Translations under genes and position numbers: made by a program
Notes under the pieces: model-generated
Seen by the model: only the letters and a program-made list of their open reading frames with translations
Database searches by the model: none
What the model was told of the DNA's origin: nothing
Assembly: GCA_039029915.1 (NCBI GenBank)
Contig: JBCCFD010000501.1
Coordinates: 1 to 5,574, forward strand
Origin: QQUD01 sp039029915
GTDB taxonomy: Bacteria; Chloroflexota; Anaerolineae; Promineifilales; Promineifilaceae
DNA length: 5,574 bases
Reading direction: 5' to 3'
Shown here: one piece after another, positions 4,473 to 5,574 of the stretch
How positions within the stretch are numbered: position 1 is the stretch's first letter
How the letters are laid out: each line of letters starts with the position of its first letter

Positions 4473-5574
4473 GTGGATCAATCTGGTAAGGATCAGGCAC
4501 CGTCTGATTTAGAAAGCTTAACCGAGCGTGAACTTGAAATCATTGAGCTGATGCGGGCAGGGCTCACGAACAAAGAGATTGCCCGGCAAATGTCGCTCGC
4601 CTACGAAACGATCAAATGGTATACCAAACGAATTTACAGCAAGCTCAATATTAAAAACAGAAACCAACTCATCCCCCGCCTTGAAAATTTGCCCCGATTG
4701 AGACCGAATGCGAACACGCTGGAAAAATACGGCCGTTGGGCTTCGCCATTAACCACATTCATTGGCCGTGCGGCTGAAAAAGAGGCGTTACTTAAAATCG
4801 TTTCCAACAATCGGCTTGTCTCCATCGTCGGACCCGGCGGAATTGGCAAAACCAGAATGGCCCTTGAAATAGGCCGTTTGGCAGAAACTCATCTGGAGAG
4901 AAAAACATACCTCCTCACAGCAGAACCCTTTCATACGCGAGACGAGTTCATATTTAGCCTAGCCGATCTCTTTCACATTTCGCTTAACAGCTATGATTCA
5001 CCCATTAATCAAATTGCGGCTGGCTTACCATCTGTGCCAATGCTCTTGATTATTGACAATTTTGAATCAGTCATTGACACAGCCCCAGACCTTATTCCTT
5101 TGCTGACCCACAATTCAAACTTAAATATCTTGCTAACGTCCCGCTCAGCAACACGCCTTAATGATGAAATGATTTTTTGGCTCAATGGGTTATCACAGGA
5201 AGCAGATAGTTCAATAGGCAATGAGGCCATACACCTTTTTCGGGCCCGCGCTCACATGAGCCATCAGCAACATAGTCGACAGGAAAACAATGCAGAGATT
5301 GCAGAAATTTGCCAGCTTGTAGGTGGCAATCCACTGGCAATTGAGCTAGCCGCCAGCTGGTCACGTAGCCTGACTCACCAGCAAATTCTCACAGAGCTGA
5401 AGAGTGGGCTAGAAATTTTAGCCTCGGATTCGTTGGACATTAGCGACCGGCATCGCAGCATGACCGCCATTTGCGAGCAGAGCTGGCTAACGCTCAGGCC
5501 AGCTGCTCGTAAGGCGGCATTAAAACTGGGTCTATTTGAATCTTCTTTTTCGTGGGAGGCGGCTCGTGAAATTG
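4473..5574 (+). CDS. LuxR-type HTH / NB-ARC (STAND) ATPase regulator, 3' end beyond window
   Basis: The frame is open from the GTG to the window end, giving 367 codons of a larger protein. Residues 16-70 are a LuxR/GerE helix-turn-helix: LTERELE opens it, GLTNKEIARQMS (30-41) carries the first helices, and ETIKWYTKRIYSKLNIKNR (45-63) is the recognition helix and following helix. A linker with SPLTTFIGR leads to an NB-ARC/STAND nucleotide-binding domain: Walker A GPGGIGKT (120-127), Walker B MLLIIDNFE (190-198), the LLTSR sensor motif (220-224) and the GLPL-like GNPLAIELAA (285-294). A winged-helix segment follows toward the edge. Such proteins act as ATP-dependent, ligand-triggered switches, and a C-terminal TPR sensor is expected but lies outside the window. 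In MalT-type proteins the LuxR domain is at the C-terminus; here it is at the N-terminus. It is divergent from the methyltransferase and could regulate it. The inducer is unknown. Confidence 0.92.
   Translation, partial: MDQSGKDQAPSDLESLTERELEIIELMRAGLTNKEIARQMSLAYETIKWYTKRIYSKLNIKNRNQLIPRLENLPRLRPNANTLEKYGRWASPLTTFIGRAAEKEALLKIVSNNRLVSIVGPGGIGKTRMALEIGRLAETHLERKTYLLTAEPFHTRDEFIFSLADLFHISLNSYDSPINQIAAGLPSVPMLLIIDNFESVIDTAPDLIPLLTHNSNLNILLTSRSATRLNDEMIFWLNGLSQEADSSIGNEAIHLFRARAHMSHQQHSRQENNAEIAEICQLVGGNPLAIELAASWSRSLTHQQILTELKSGLEILASDSLDISDRHRSMTAICEQSWLTLRPAARKAALKLGLFESSFSWEAAREI

Noticed and set aside
4460..4489. Nine-codon upstream open frame (ATG at 4460) overlapping the GTG start of the LuxR/NB-ARC gene
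   Set aside because: Its ATG overlaps the ribosome binding site of the main gene and it has no site of its own, so it is probably chance.
4102..4512. Plus-strand open frame of 136 codons antisense to the methyltransferase start and running into the LuxR/NB-ARC gene
   Set aside because: It crosses the methyltransferase N-terminus, the divergent spacer and the next gene's start. Both flanking genes have clear motifs and ribosome binding sites, and this frame has neither.

Overview
The window holds four complete genes and the start of a fifth. It reads like a chromosomal fragment of a free-living bacterium with moderate GC coding sequence and AT-rich intergenic DNA. The best lineage hint is the last gene: a LuxR-type helix-turn-helix at the N-terminus, joined through an 'SPLTTFIGR' linker to an NB-ARC/STAND ATPase. 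That arrangement is common in Chloroflexota (Anaerolineae-like) genomes. This is an inference from family knowledge, not a placement. No transposase, integrase, phage gene, CRISPR array, tRNA or rRNA is visible.

Layout from left to right. Bases 1-136 hold no recognisable gene. A PEBP/YbhB-YbcL family gene lies on the minus strand (137-775). An AT-rich intergenic region of 509 bases (776-1284) separates it from a divergent plus-strand pair: a MarR-family regulator (1285-1758) and a long acyl-CoA dehydrogenase (1730-3463) that overlaps the regulator by 29 bases. A hairpin that works as a terminator in both directions (about 3476-3511) separates this pair from a convergent minus-strand class I SAM-dependent methyltransferase (3559-4383). 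An 89-base divergent spacer with a GC-rich inverted repeat then leads into the LuxR-HTH/NB-ARC regulator (4473 to beyond the window end).

How the genes may work together. The MarR protein and the acyl-CoA dehydrogenase look like a self-regulated two-gene operon. A near-perfect direct repeat with a 21-base period lies across the predicted marR promoter and is a good candidate operator. A second, unrelated set of 21-base-period repeats lies nearer the PEBP gene. The LuxR/NB-ARC protein is divergent from the methyltransferase and could control it, but the sequence does not show this.

I see no clear new multi-gene system. The points most worth checking are the two 21-base-phased repeat arrays in the 776-1284 spacer, the N-terminal position of the LuxR domain on the STAND ATPase, and the repeated word CGGCCGTT, which occurs twice inside perfect palindromes.
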